64,000 nt of DNA from contig NZ_LT840184.1 in the NCBI RefSeq assembly GCF_900177425.1, forward strand, positions 5,887,787 through 5,951,786, read 5' to 3'. Position numbers and translations under genes: made by a program. Positions 42,854-53,159 of this stretch are shown here, in pieces. Below the pieces are notes generated by a model. The model did not search any database. It saw only the letters and a program-made list of their open reading frames with translations, and was not told the DNA's origin. The stretch is from Paenibacillus uliginis N3/975. GTDB taxonomy: Bacteria > Bacillota > Bacilli > Paenibacillales > Paenibacillaceae. Numbering within the stretch: the first letter of the stretch is position 1; every line of letters begins with the position of its first letter.

Positions 42854-44764
42854 ATGAAGTTACGTTTTGAGGGCGATGTTACGGATATCATGCCCGGTGT
42901 ACAATTACTGTTGCACGAGCTTGGTGTTGACTTACAGGAGGATGGAATACCCGTTCACATAGGATCGTCGGAAGGTGATCTGGAAGTCGGTCGCGAGCAG
43001 GACCACGCTTACATTCGTTACGGAAGGAAGCACCAATTTTTCCGAGGGTTTGGTTTACTCATTCAACATAGTCGCAAGAGCCATACCTTTCATATTCGGG
43101 AAAAGCAGCAGTTTGACCAGATTGGACCCATGTTCGATCTATCCCGCAACGCGGTACTCACGGTGGACAGCTTTAAATTCATGCTGAATAAAATGGCTTT
43201 AATGGGAATGAACACCGTTATGTTGTATATGGAAGATACATACGAAATCGAAGGGGATCCCTATTTCGGATACATGCGAGGTCGTTACACGCAAGAAGAG
43301 CTAAAAGAAATTGACGATTACGCCGACCAATTCGGCATTGAGGCTTTTCCAAGCATCCAAACCCTCGCGCATCTGGAGGAATTCCTGAAATGGGAGCCGA
43401 TCAAGCATTACCGTGATACGAAAGGCGCCCTGCTAGTCGGAAGCGAACAGACGGATTCTCTGATTGAGCGGATGATCGAGGCAGCAAGTGCACCGTTCCG
43501 CAGCAAGAAGATTCATATCGGAATGGACGAAGCGGAGGAGCTCGGGCGGGGTAAATATTTGGACCTTAACGGATACGAGAGCCGTTTTAATATTATGGTT
43601 GCGCATTTAGATAAGGTATTGGAAGCCGTTCGCAAGCGTGGTCTGAAACCGATGATGTGGAGCGATATGTTCTTGAAGCTCGCATCTGGAAACGGTGACG
43701 AATATTACGATAAAGAAACCTCCATTCCTGAGGAAATGGCTCGCCGTATCCCCAAAGACGTTGATATGGTGTATTGGGACTACGTCCATATGGAGCCAGA
43801 GGATTACGAGAAGGTGATTGCCAATCACCGGCCGCTCGGCTGCAACCTGGTATTCGCGGGAGCGGTGTGGATTTTCAACACGTTCGGCGTGAACTACGGA
43901 CTATCCTTGAACGCTTCGGATGTCGCATTGCAAGTATGCAAGCAGGAAGGCATCCGCGAGGTGTACGCGACCATGTGGGGAGACGACGGCAATGAGGGAA
44001 ATCCGTTCGCTGCGCTGCTTGGTTTGCAGCTCTATGCCGAACACGCTTACTCGGAACAAAAACCAACGCAAGCTCAGCTAGCGGAGCGAGTTAAATTCTG
44101 TACGGGAATTGAGATGGATACATTCCTGCAGCTGAAGGATCTGGACGAAATCCCTGGGCAGGAGCCAAACAACGCCAAACAAAGCAACCCTTCGAAATTT
44201 TTGCTGTACCAAGATGTGCTTCTTGGGTTGTTCGACAAGCAAATTGAAGGTCTGAATCTGGCGGACCACTATGCCGAGTTAGAGCAAAGAATACGTGAAA
44301 AACGCGACAACGACGCAGAGCTTGATTATCTGTTTGAAATGCCGGAGAAGCTAAGCGCCGTGTTGAAACGCAAAAGCGAGATCGGTATCTTATTAAAGCA
44401 AGCTTATGACGCCAAGGATACCGATTCACTGAGACACATAGGAACGAACGTACTGCCCGCCATTTCGAAAGCGGTTCAAGAACTACGTGCCGCACACCGA
44501 ACGCAGTGGCTTCGGATGTTCAAACCCTTCGGCTGGGAAGTGATCGACATTCGCTATGGCGGTGTCATCAACCGTTTGGATACCGCATCAGTCAGAATTC
44601 TTGACTATGTAAAGGGACGAATTACGAGCATTGAAGAACTGGAGCAGGAACGATTAGTGTACAGCACAACCAACCGCTTCAACCATAAAGGTGTCGGCTG
44701 GTGCAGTCATTATTACCGTATGGCCTCGCCAAACGTGTTTTATCATGTTCTGAATCCTTTTTAA
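42854..44764 (+). CDS. GH20-family beta-N-acetylhexosaminidase
   Basis: This 636-residue protein has an N-terminal GH20b-like alpha/beta domain (about 1-85), then a GH20 barrel (about 90-420) with the catalytic pair Asp225-Glu226 in HIGMDEAEELGRG. The Asp positions the substrate N-acetyl group and the Glu is the acid/base. Further GH20 marks are MNTVMLYMEDTYE, FPSIQTLAHLE and WSDMF. A C-terminal helical domain (about 440-636) follows. It lacks a signal peptide and so is expected to cleave imported N-acetyl-hexosaminides. The ribosome site is GGAGGG. It has its own terminator and lies 250 bases before the sugar-transport locus. Confidence 0.87.
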   Translation: MKLRFEGDVTDIMPGVQLLLHELGVDLQEDGIPVHIGSSEGDLEVGREQDHAYIRYGRKHQFFRGFGLLIQHSRKSHTFHIREKQQFDQIGPMFDLSRNAVLTVDSFKFMLNKMALMGMNTVMLYMEDTYEIEGDPYFGYMRGRYTQEELKEIDDYADQFGIEAFPSIQTLAHLEEFLKWEPIKHYRDTKGALLVGSEQTDSLIERMIEAASAPFRSKKIHIGMDEAEELGRGKYLDLNGYESRFNIMVAHLDKVLEAVRKRGLKPMMWSDMFLKLASGNGDEYYDKETSIPEEMARRIPKDVDMVYWDYVHMEPEDYEKVIANHRPLGCNLVFAGAVWIFNTFGVNYGLSLNASDVALQVCKQEGIREVYATMWGDDGNEGNPFAALLGLQLYAEHAYSEQKPTQAQLAERVKFCTGIEMDTFLQLKDLDEIPGQEPNNAKQSNPSKFLLYQDVLLGLFDKQIEGLNLADHYAELEQRIREKRDNDAELDYLFEMPEKLSAVLKRKSEIGILLKQAYDAKDTDSLRHIGTNVLPAISKAVQELRAAHRTQWLRMFKPFGWEVIDIRYGGVINRLDTASVRILDYVKGRITSIEELEQERLVYSTTNRFNHKGVGWCSHYYRMASPNVFYHVLNPF

Positions 44765-44787
44765 GTGATATAAGTGAAGCGATAAAA

Positions 44788-44822
44788 AAACGGCACTTAC
44801 CTATTCTAGGTAAGTGTCGTTT
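44788..44822. terminator. Terminator of the GH20 gene
   Basis: AAACGGCACTTACC pairs with GGTAAGTGTCGTTT (one G-U pair), with flanking A and T runs; 23 bases after the stop. Confidence 0.8.
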
Positions 44823-45011
44823 GTGCTCTTAAGGCATCTACCTTTCCACCCCCAGCTCCGGCAAGCGGAGCTCTAGATAATAAGCGATTAGACAATTGAG
44901 AACTTGACAGGCGAACGAGAACTAGGCAAAAACAAGGGGATTAGGTTATGATAGAACCCAAAATTGTATACAGTTTCCTGACAAAGTAGAAGGGGGAGCG
45001 ACATTTAGCTT

Positions 45012-47198
45012 ATGTTCAAATCAACGTATTTGCGCATTTTTTTGTGGAGCTGCATCTTGATTACCGTCATTATCTTCCCGTTTTCCTTATTTCTGGTTCA
45101 GCGGTTCTCAGATTATGCCTCCTCCCAGCTTGGATATATCAACCGAGACAGAATAGAGGAAACATTAGACCGTACGGAATTCATCCTGGCTAAACTGAAG
45201 TGGTACGGCTTGAACATGTATGAGGATCAGACGATTCAGAACTGGATGTATTCCCAAGAGGATGATCCCTTGCTGGATGCCGCAGCCCTTCAGACATTGT
45301 CAAAGTATTTATCAAAGGAGTCCTTTTTTGAAGGCGCTTACTTATTTAATATGCGCAGGGAAAAAGTGATGGATTTCAATGTTGGTCTCCTTCCGTTCGA
45401 CGAGTTTACAGATAGGACTATTTTGGAGCGGGTTAAGCAGAAGGACCCGTTCTTATTGCGGTATTTTCATCATGAGACAGGGGGTAAATCATATATAACC
45501 TTGATGATTCCGCCTTCTTATGTCAAGAAGGAACAGTATGGATATTTGGTCGTGCTATTAAATAAACAAGTGCTGCAGAACTATCTTATTTCCGGGGAAG
45601 GCGATACGGATCATCAGGTGACACTCATAGACCATTCTGGGCAGACGATTTTGGGTCAGATGGATGAAGAAATGATGACTAGCGTGATGAGTTCGAGAAC
45701 AGACGCCAAGAAGAGCTCCTTCGAGCTGAAAGTAAAAGGACAGACTGCATACGTGAATTATGCCGATTTAGATTCTCAAGATTGGACGATTTATTCCCTG
45801 TCCAGCATGCAACAGTTCCGTACTCAGGTGACTTCCTTCCAACAGATGATCGTATTATGCTCGATTCTACTGCTCATCATGTTGCTGCTGGCTGTACTCT
45901 GGAACTCACATATCTTCTTCAAGCCTTTTCGAGTCCTTGCGACTCAAATCCATGGCAAGCTCGGTATTCGAGCCAAGAGCGACATTGACGCCATTCAACA
46001 AAGCGTTATTTTACTGCGAGATCACTCCCCTCTGATCAAGACAGAATATTTACGGCGATGGATATTGCAGGGCAGATTGAGCGACAACGCAAGAGAGGCT
46101 CTTTCCCATGAATCAAGGATACTCAATTACGAATGGATAAGGCTGTCCGTTGTCAAAATAGATGCTTTCTACGAAACTACAGAGCGTTACGATTTCACCT
46201 CCCAGAGACTGTTGAAATATGCAATTGGCAACATTGCGGAAGAGCTGCTCGGCAATAAGGATCGCTCAATCGAGGTTGTGGATTTCGGCGGTGACCACCT
46301 GCTCCTCCTTATAGGTGTTGCCGATCATGCGGCCGACTTGACTGAAGAGTTGAGCGAACTGAGCCGTATGGTGACACGCTATGTTCAGCTCAACATAACC
46401 GTTGCATGCAGCACAGCAAAGCATGTTCGTGATGATCTGCGCGCGGTATACGACGACTTACGAGAATTGACGTTGTTCAAATTCGTAAGCGGGGATGACA
46501 AAATATATACAGAGCAAGAATATGAGCGCTACGCAGATTTACAATACCAACCGGATGACACCTTGCAGGACCTCCTCATTCAGTCGATCCGTAGCGGCAA
46601 GAATGAGCAATCCTTTAATTTGCTGGAACAATGGTTTATACGGCTGCAAGCGATGAAATACTCCGAATGTCAATTCCAGCTGAAATTGATGCTCTTCTCC
46701 TTCGTCAGATCATTTAGCCAGCTTACCACCGTACATCATGTAGAGGGAATTGAAAGTCACTTAAAAAAATTTGCAAAACTTGAAGACATACACCTGTGGA
46801 TGAAACATGAGATTGCTCGAATCATCTCTCTGCTCGGTGACCAGAAAAGCTTGAACCGCAAAGGGAAGATCGTAGATGAAATTATTGAATATATTCGATA
46901 TCACATTCACGATCCAAGGCTGTCTGTCGAGAATATTGCCGATCACATTGCACTGTCAGCCAAGTATGTACGTCAGTTGTTTCTTGACCAATACGGTATG
47001 TCATTATCCAATTATATTTTGAATTTGCGGATCGAGAAAGTGAAGGAATTGCTTCAACAATCGGACATGAGCGTTGCTGAAATTTCGCAGCAGGCAGGAT
47101 TTCAGACGAAGAGTCATTTTTTTACGGCATTCAAGAAAGCGACTGGAATGACACCGGCCCAATATCGTTATCAGCAGATCAATGGAGCGAGTGGCTGA
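45012..47198 (+). CDS. Membrane-bound AraC-family regulator (sugar-locus type)
   Basis: This 728-residue protein has TM1 (about 8-29), a large extracellular sensor (30-283, dCache-like), TM2 (about 284-305), a cytoplasmic linker region (310-600) with degenerate nucleotide-cyclase-like character, and a C-terminal pair of AraC HTHs (about 620-728: VENIADHIALSAKYVRQLFLDQYGMSLSNYI, then VAEISQQAGFQTKSHFFTAFKKATGMTPAQYR). This class, common in Paenibacillus, senses a carbohydrate outside and activates nearby transporters. It lies directly before the permease genes. Confidence 0.87.
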   Translation: MFKSTYLRIFLWSCILITVIIFPFSLFLVQRFSDYASSQLGYINRDRIEETLDRTEFILAKLKWYGLNMYEDQTIQNWMYSQEDDPLLDAAALQTLSKYLSKESFFEGAYLFNMRREKVMDFNVGLLPFDEFTDRTILERVKQKDPFLLRYFHHETGGKSYITLMIPPSYVKKEQYGYLVVLLNKQVLQNYLISGEGDTDHQVTLIDHSGQTILGQMDEEMMTSVMSSRTDAKKSSFELKVKGQTAYVNYADLDSQDWTIYSLSSMQQFRTQVTSFQQMIVLCSILLLIMLLLAVLWNSHIFFKPFRVLATQIHGKLGIRAKSDIDAIQQSVILLRDHSPLIKTEYLRRWILQGRLSDNAREALSHESRILNYEWIRLSVVKIDAFYETTERYDFTSQRLLKYAIGNIAEELLGNKDRSIEVVDFGGDHLLLLIGVADHAADLTEELSELSRMVTRYVQLNITVACSTAKHVRDDLRAVYDDLRELTLFKFVSGDDKIYTEQEYERYADLQYQPDDTLQDLLIQSIRSGKNEQSFNLLEQWFIRLQAMKYSECQFQLKLMLFSFVRSFSQLTTVHHVEGIESHLKKFAKLEDIHLWMKHEIARIISLLGDQKSLNRKGKIVDEIIEYIRYHIHDPRLSVENIADHIALSAKYVRQLFLDQYGMSLSNYILNLRIEKVKELLQQSDMSVAEISQQAGFQTKSHFFTAFKKATGMTPAQYRYQQINGASG

Positions 47199-47374
47199 TT
47201 ACCAAGCTTTATAAATGAGTACAGAACCTGACTGGAATAATGATTACCCGTGCAGAAGCCATATAAGAACCTTTTTCGACCACTGAGAACTATCCAAGGC
47301 TGCTGAACCACTGCTACGATAACCATGTTGAACGACACATACATCACATTGATTGATCGTGAGGAGGTGAATTA

Positions 47375-48310
47375 TTGAGGAGTAATAAAGGAAAGAATAA
47401 TGGATTTATCCATGAGGTCGTGAAAAATCGGTACTTGTATTTGCTTGCACTTCCAGGCATGTTGTTCCTGCTTATATTTGCGTATACCCCTATGCTTGGG
47501 CATTTGCTTGCCTTCCAGAACTATCGTCTCTCTGACGGACTGTTTGGCAGCGAATGGGTGGGATTTAAAAATTTCGAGTTTTTCTTTATGGGTAAGGACT
47601 GGCTGCGTGTTACATGGAACACCGTGTTCTTGAACGGGTTGTTTCTGGTATTCGGTATAGGTACTGCGGTAGTGCTCGCCGTGCTATTGAATGAAGTCAC
47701 CAACAAGTGGTTCAAGAAGACAGCGCAGTCCTTTGTGTTTTTACCGTACTTCATCTCATGGCTTGTCGTCAGCATGATGGTACAGACGATGTTTAGCTCA
47801 TCCGAAGGGATGCTGAACCAAGCGCTGGTCGCTCTTGGATACGAAGGAGTGGACTGGTACCTAACTCCAAGTGTATGGCCGTTTATTTTGACGTTCGTAT
47901 ATGTCTGGAAAATAGCAGGGTATAACTCGATTATCTTCCTGGCCTCCATAACGAGTATTTCATCAGAGTATTATGAGTGCGCCAAAATTGAAGGGGCCAG
48001 CCGCTTGCAGCAAATCATTTACATTACTCTTCCACTGCTGCGCCCAATCATTATTGTTTTGACGCTGCTTGGTATAGGACGAATTTTCTATGGAGATTTC
48101 GGCATGATCTATGCCCTCATAGGAGACGTTGGCGTATTGTTCCCAACTACAGATGTCATCGATACGTATGCGTATCGTGCGTTGCGGCAAATGGGCAATT
48201 TCAGTATGTCCTCCGCGATCATCCTCTATCAGTCATTTATGGGGCTTATCACAGTTATTCTATTTAATTGGCTTGCACGCAAGGTCGATTCAGATTCTAG
48301 ATTGTTCTAA
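47375..48310 (+). CDS. Carbohydrate ABC permease, LplB type
   Basis: This 311-residue permease has about six TM helices; first helix YLYLLALPGMLFLLIFAYTPMLGHLLAFQNY, typical of LplB. The EAA loop reads YYECAKIEGASRLQQIIYITLPLLRP (about 197-222). The start is TTG with GAGGAGGTG upstream. It is the first gene of a four-gene transport operon. No ATPase is encoded here; such systems share an MsmX-type ATPase from elsewhere. Confidence 0.87.
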   Translation: MRSNKGKNNGFIHEVVKNRYLYLLALPGMLFLLIFAYTPMLGHLLAFQNYRLSDGLFGSEWVGFKNFEFFFMGKDWLRVTWNTVFLNGLFLVFGIGTAVVLAVLLNEVTNKWFKKTAQSFVFLPYFISWLVVSMMVQTMFSSSEGMLNQALVALGYEGVDWYLTPSVWPFILTFVYVWKIAGYNSIIFLASITSISSEYYECAKIEGASRLQQIIYITLPLLRPIIIVLTLLGIGRIFYGDFGMIYALIGDVGVLFPTTDVIDTYAYRALRQMGNFSMSSAIILYQSFMGLITVILFNWLARKVDSDSRLF

Positions 48311-48322
48311 GGTGTGATTAAA

Positions 48323-49189
48323 ATGCGGGAGCGATTGTTCCTTGGCGTTGTTTACGTGCTATTAATCGGGTTTGCGTTGATCTGCTTCATCCCCTTTTGG
48401 ATTGTGCTGATTAACTCTTTTGCAGACGAGTCGGTTATTCAAACCTCCGGGTATCAGTTATTTCCGACTTCGTTTAGTCTGGATGCCTACACCTTTCTAT
48501 TGTCAGGGGAGCAGGTATTCCGAAGCTATGGTGTCACATTGTTCGTTACGATTGCAGGAACGATGCTTGGCGTCACCCTTACAGCAACCTATGCGTATGT
48601 TCTAAGCCATCCGAAGGTGAAGTATCGTCACGTACTCTCGTTCTTAACTTTTCTAACGATGCTGTTCGGTGCAGGGCTCGTCGGGTTTTATATGCTAATC
48701 GCCAACTGGCTGCATCTCAAAGACTCCTTATGGGCGCTTATTCTCCCCTACCTGCTCAACCCGTTCTATGCGTTCATTCTCGTTTCCTACTACCGCTCCT
48801 TGCCCTACGAGATGAATGAAGCCGCAACGGTGGACGGGGCGAATGACATTCATATCTTCTTTCGTGTCATATGGCCTGTTTCATTGCCGGTTATCGCTAC
48901 GGTTGCACTGTTCTATGCACTGCAGTATTGGAATGACTGGTACTTGTCACTTCTCTTTATTGATAATTACAAGATGCATCCGCTACAAATTATGATCCGC
49001 CAGCTAATGTCCAACTTGAATGCGATGTCTTACGTTGGTGGGAGTCAGACGGACTACAACATTATGATTCCGACATATGGCATGCAGCTAGCCATTGTAT
49101 GTATTACGATTGGACCGATTGTTCTCGTGTATCCTTTCGTGCAGAAATATTTTATTAAGGGTATGACGCTAGGGTCTGTTAAAGGTTAA
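48323..49189 (+). CDS. Carbohydrate ABC permease, YtcP/LplC type
   Basis: This 288-residue permease has about six TM helices and the EAA loop YEMNEAATVDGANDIHIFFRVIWPVSLP (about 165-192). C-terminal GMTLGSVKG is diagnostic of this subfamily. GTG at 48314 is a possible start three codons earlier, but AAGGTG is better spaced for the ATG at 48323. It forms the channel with the LplB-type partner. Only 12 bases separate the genes. Confidence 0.87.
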   Translation: MRERLFLGVVYVLLIGFALICFIPFWIVLINSFADESVIQTSGYQLFPTSFSLDAYTFLLSGEQVFRSYGVTLFVTIAGTMLGVTLTATYAYVLSHPKVKYRHVLSFLTFLTMLFGAGLVGFYMLIANWLHLKDSLWALILPYLLNPFYAFILVSYYRSLPYEMNEAATVDGANDIHIFFRVIWPVSLPVIATVALFYALQYWNDWYLSLLFIDNYKMHPLQIMIRQLMSNLNAMSYVGGSQTDYNIMIPTYGMQLAIVCITIGPIVLVYPFVQKYFIKGMTLGSVKG

Positions 49190-49221
49190 CTCCAGATCAC
49201 TTATTCAGGGGGAGCGAGGAA

Positions 49222-50778
49222 ATGAGAATGAAACGTTGGCTTACCTTCTCACTTGTGCTGCTGTTGTCATTATCTCTGGCCGTAGGTTGCTCGAAAGCGC
49301 CGAATGATACGCCAGCACCAGAATCATCTAAGGGAAATCAAACAGATAAAGAAGGCACTAAATTGGAACCGGTTACACTTAAAATCATGATTCCAGGAGA
49401 TCGTCCACCAGATATGGATGAGGTTATCGCAGAAGCTGAACAACGGATGAAGGATACGATCAATGTCAAGTTAGACATTGTTTTCGTACCATGGGCTGAT
49501 TTGGGTCAGAAGACACAAGTGACGCTTGCTTCGGGGGAAAATATCGACCTTATCTTCGATGCACCGTGGCTTCACATTAATCAAATGATCGCAGATGGGT
49601 TCTATGAACCACTGGACGACTTGCTCGCGCAATACGGTAAGGCCGTGCTGGAGAAGCGTCCGCAGCAAATGTGGGATGCGAATAAGTATAACGGCAAGAT
49701 TATGGCTGTACCGCTTGGTGTCGTCTACATGTCGGGTAACTCCTATGTCGTACGCAAAGACATACGCGAGAAGCTAGGGATACCTCCTATTAAAACGTAC
49801 GAAGATTTAATTAATTTTGCTTATAAGGTGAAGGAAAAAGAGCCGGGCATCGCGCCATTCACAGCGGGAGGAACGTCGGGATTGCAGCAGTCATCCATTG
49901 TAGCCCAACGCAGCTTGAACGATTATGATACGCATGTCCGTTACACACATGCGCTCGGAAGCAGTCTGACGCTGTATTATAAGAATAATGACGGCAAGGT
50001 ATATAACCTGTTCGAGGATCCTGAACCAGTATTGTCTTGGTTGAAGGATGCCAGACAGTTGTATAATGACGGGATCGTATATAAAGACATTTTGACAGCC
50101 AAGGATTTCTTGCAGCCATTTATGAGTGGCAAAGCTGCGATCGTCACGAAAGGATCGTTCGGTACAGGTCTTACCTTTGACCAGCAGTTCAAAAACAATG
50201 TCCCGAATGGGGATTTGGAAACCGTCACATTTTTTGATAAAACCAAGGGTGCCAATATGACCAACTTCAAGCAGTGGAATTTCCTCGCTGTGCCGAAGGT
50301 AAGCAAAAATAAGGAACGCGCAGTGATGTTCATGAACTGGGCAAATGAGAAGGAAAACTATGATTTGCTGTCCTACGGCATTCAAGGGAAGCACTGGGAG
50401 CCTGTTGGCGATAGCGAAGTAAAGCTGCTCGATACAAAAGGATACTGGGGATTTGGATATGTATGGGTATGGAACCCGATAGATGAACGTTCAGATGTCG
50501 ACCGAGATAAGCGTAATGACGAATATGAAGCTGTATTGCGCGATGCTGACAGCTTTACGAAGGATGTTCTTACAGGATTCGAATTCGACTCTTCAGCCGT
50601 GCAGAACGACCTCAGTCAATACAATACGGTAGAGGCCAAGTATTACCCTGCAATGTTTAATGGTGTTCTCGATCCAGAAGAGACATTGAAGAAGTTCGAA
50701 GCAGAGGCCGGGCCTTCACTCAAGCGTATACAAGAGGAATTGCAGAAGCAAATCGATGCTTTCATGGCCAACAAGTAG
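49222..50778 (+). CDS. Sugar-binding lipoprotein (LipO-like)
   Basis: This 518-residue extracellular binding protein has a signal peptide with lipobox AVGC (Cys23). Then comes a short linker and an SBP_bac_1-like two-lobe fold (VTLKIMIPGDRPPDMDEVI onward). The C-terminus (about 430-515) matches the DUF3502 region found on LipO-type proteins. The substrate is an oligosaccharide, unresolved. Ribosome site GGGGGAG. It delivers ligand to the two preceding permeases. Confidence 0.87.
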   Translation: MRMKRWLTFSLVLLLSLSLAVGCSKAPNDTPAPESSKGNQTDKEGTKLEPVTLKIMIPGDRPPDMDEVIAEAEQRMKDTINVKLDIVFVPWADLGQKTQVTLASGENIDLIFDAPWLHINQMIADGFYEPLDDLLAQYGKAVLEKRPQQMWDANKYNGKIMAVPLGVVYMSGNSYVVRKDIREKLGIPPIKTYEDLINFAYKVKEKEPGIAPFTAGGTSGLQQSSIVAQRSLNDYDTHVRYTHALGSSLTLYYKNNDGKVYNLFEDPEPVLSWLKDARQLYNDGIVYKDILTAKDFLQPFMSGKAAIVTKGSFGTGLTFDQQFKNNVPNGDLETVTFFDKTKGANMTNFKQWNFLAVPKVSKNKERAVMFMNWANEKENYDLLSYGIQGKHWEPVGDSEVKLLDTKGYWGFGYVWVWNPIDERSDVDRDKRNDEYEAVLRDADSFTKDVLTGFEFDSSAVQNDLSQYNTVEAKYYPAMFNGVLDPEETLKKFEAEAGPSLKRIQEELQKQIDAFMANK

Positions 50779-50818
50779 ACGTTAATGGTCAGTAAAAAAT
50801 CAATGAAGGGTGGGATGA

Positions 50819-53008
50819 ATGATGAGAAAGAAATATATGTCCGCGCTGTTATCGCTCTTCTTAATGCTGCTTACTGTCGCACCGGTATATGGGGAAACAA
50901 CAGCGAGCTATGAACAAATCGAGCAGACAGTGCCTGAAGAAGGAATGCCGATAGGAGAATCTGATGAAACTAGTGTGACCGAAGAGGATGATGAAGCAGA
51001 AGAGTTTGAAGAGACTGAGGAACCGGGTAAGCTTGAAGAGGTTGATGGAATTCATAATGTAGATGGAATTGACGAGGGCGAAGACATCGAAGGCTTGATG
51101 AGCAAAAAGGCTCCGAAAAAGCTAAAGAACTTGGCCCATGGTCTCAACTACCAGTTGTCAGAGCCTCCAAGTCCAGACTACCCTGATGAGGGTGGCCAGT
51201 TAACGGATGGTATCAAGGCAGAAGCTAGCTTCCAAGATACGAACTGGGTAGGATTTTTCAAGGGGCATCTCAAGGAAGTTGTGTTCGATTTAGGAGAAGC
51301 AAAGTCAATTGCATCGATTAATACGCAGTTTTTACAAGAGTCATCTTCCAGCATCTTCTTCCCTGTCACAGTCAGCTTTTATGTGTCCAATGATGGTCAG
51401 AGCTGGTCAACGTTGAACCATGTCGGCAGTAAAAAGCGCTTATGGCAGCAAACACCTCCGAATATACAGCAATATTCCTGGAATGGGGAAACGGACGGCT
51501 TCCGAAATGTCAAAGGTAAAGGAACGATGGCGTATGCCCGATATGTAAAAGTACAGTTCATGGCGGATTGGTTCAAGTTCATCGATGAGGTCGAGATATG
51601 GGGTTACGATGGCAAGCAGAAGCATGCCAAGAAGCTTCCACCAGATAAATTGTCCTATCTTCAGCCAGGGTCGAAAACAGCAGGCATTCATGATCTTGTA
51701 CTCATTCCAAATGGATACTATCCAAACAACTTGGGAGATTGGAGTAAGGAGGATTACATTCCGTACGTTGCCTATGTCGATAAGAACGGGAACCCTGTCG
51801 ATTGGATGATCGATGGCTATTTGATGGCACCTTATCGGACTCCAGATTGGCGGGCTTTCAACTCAATATACCCTCCATCGAATAAGCAGGATTGGGAATG
51901 GCTCTTGAATAAGACGTTCGACCAAGGTGGAGACGTTGATAACCTGAACGAAGCTGTAAAGGAAATCGGCCAGAAGCTGAATCAACCTGGACATAAAGTA
52001 AAACTCGTAATGACGATTCCAACGGCATCAGAATTGCAAACTGACTTTGGTGATGTAGATGGCGATGGTGTGTCCGAGAACTTTAACTCGGCAAGTGCAG
52101 GTGCGGATCTAGCGTTCGATAATAAGAAGAAGGCAATTAAATGGTTCGTTGATGAAGTAATGAACAAATGGGAGAGCGCCAACTTCAGTAATGTAGAGCT
52201 GGTCGGCTTGTATTGGAATGACGAGTTCATCGAAATAGAAGCGCCTTATACCGAAGAAATTGTGACGTGGACGAGTGAATTGACTCACACGGTAGGCAAA
52301 AAGCTATTCTGGATTCCATACTTCCATGGCGGCCAGCCGTTCGATTGGAAGAAGCTCGGGCTCGATAATGCGGCCTTGCAGCCAAATCATTTTTTCGACG
52401 GCACGGATAAGTCTCGAGTTGACGATGCGGCGATCTTAAGCAAGACGTTTAATATGGCTGTTGAGATGGAGTTTGACGATCGTATGATAGGGAGCAATAA
52501 CTATGCACAAAGGTTCCTTGATTATTTAAACGGCGGTGTGGAGCATGGTTATATGAATGCTTACAGAGCTTGGTATCAAGGAAACAAGACGATCCTGAAC
52601 TTGGCGTACAACAAGAGTCCGCAAGTGCGTCAATACTATGATTACTTGTACGAATATATAAAAGGCACCTATACAACGAAAGAACTTATCCCTTATCGTT
52701 ATCCCACGGAATTGAAAGTAAATGATTTGTCTATTCCGATCCAACACAGTAATGAACCTCGTGAGTTAGGAAAAATCGTGTATTATGACAACGCATATGG
52801 TGATTCCACCCGATCGAATGAGTGGGGAATGGAATTCACCGTAGTAGACGGAGTCGTTACCAACATAATCGATTATCCTGAGCGAAATTCGGCGATACCT
52901 CAGGACAACGGCTACGTTCTCTCGATCCATATGGACAGTCCATTCTATGATCCGGTTAAGAATAATGTGAAGATAGGTGATCGGGTGGAACTCGTTTATC
53001 CTAATTAA
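50819..53008 (+). CDS. Secreted DUF4855 protein with discoidin-like domain
   Basis: This 729-residue exported protein has a signal peptide (about 1-26), a very acidic linker (about 35-90, many Glu/Asp), a discoidin/F5-8C-like module (about 105-272: LTDGIKAEASF, VVFDLGEAKSIASI, ARYVKVQF), a DUF4855 domain (about 285-620: HDLVLIPNGYY, LVGLYWNDEFIE, LFWIPYFHG) and a C-terminal beta domain ending VKIGDRVELVYPN. DUF4855 resembles a TIM-barrel glycosidase, but no enzyme activity is assigned to it as far as I know. As the last gene of the sugar operon it may act on the polymer whose fragments the transporter imports. Confidence 0.8.
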   Translation: MMRKKYMSALLSLFLMLLTVAPVYGETTASYEQIEQTVPEEGMPIGESDETSVTEEDDEAEEFEETEEPGKLEEVDGIHNVDGIDEGEDIEGLMSKKAPKKLKNLAHGLNYQLSEPPSPDYPDEGGQLTDGIKAEASFQDTNWVGFFKGHLKEVVFDLGEAKSIASINTQFLQESSSSIFFPVTVSFYVSNDGQSWSTLNHVGSKKRLWQQTPPNIQQYSWNGETDGFRNVKGKGTMAYARYVKVQFMADWFKFIDEVEIWGYDGKQKHAKKLPPDKLSYLQPGSKTAGIHDLVLIPNGYYPNNLGDWSKEDYIPYVAYVDKNGNPVDWMIDGYLMAPYRTPDWRAFNSIYPPSNKQDWEWLLNKTFDQGGDVDNLNEAVKEIGQKLNQPGHKVKLVMTIPTASELQTDFGDVDGDGVSENFNSASAGADLAFDNKKKAIKWFVDEVMNKWESANFSNVELVGLYWNDEFIEIEAPYTEEIVTWTSELTHTVGKKLFWIPYFHGGQPFDWKKLGLDNAALQPNHFFDGTDKSRVDDAAILSKTFNMAVEMEFDDRMIGSNNYAQRFLDYLNGGVEHGYMNAYRAWYQGNKTILNLAYNKSPQVRQYYDYLYEYIKGTYTTKELIPYRYPTELKVNDLSIPIQHSNEPRELGKIVYYDNAYGDSTRSNEWGMEFTVVDGVVTNIIDYPERNSAIPQDNGYVLSIHMDSPFYDPVKNNVKIGDRVELVYPN

Positions 53009-53066
53009 CAATCATAGGGACGGACTGCCGCAGCTGCTCAATGATCTTTTTTTGCATGAGGCACAC

Positions 53067-53110
53067 CCGCCCGCCAGAACGATGATATCCATCATTCTGG
53101 CGGGCGGTTT
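53067..53110. terminator. Terminator of the sugar-transport operon
   Basis: CCGCCCGCCAGAA pairs with TTCTGGCGGGCGG with an inner ATGAT/ATCAT stem and TTT. It lies 58 bases after the DUF4855 stop and serves converging genes. Confidence 0.8.
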
Positions 53111-53159
53111 GCTGTTGTATTCATTGTCATGTTCGTAATCTGGGGCGAATCTAGAAAGA

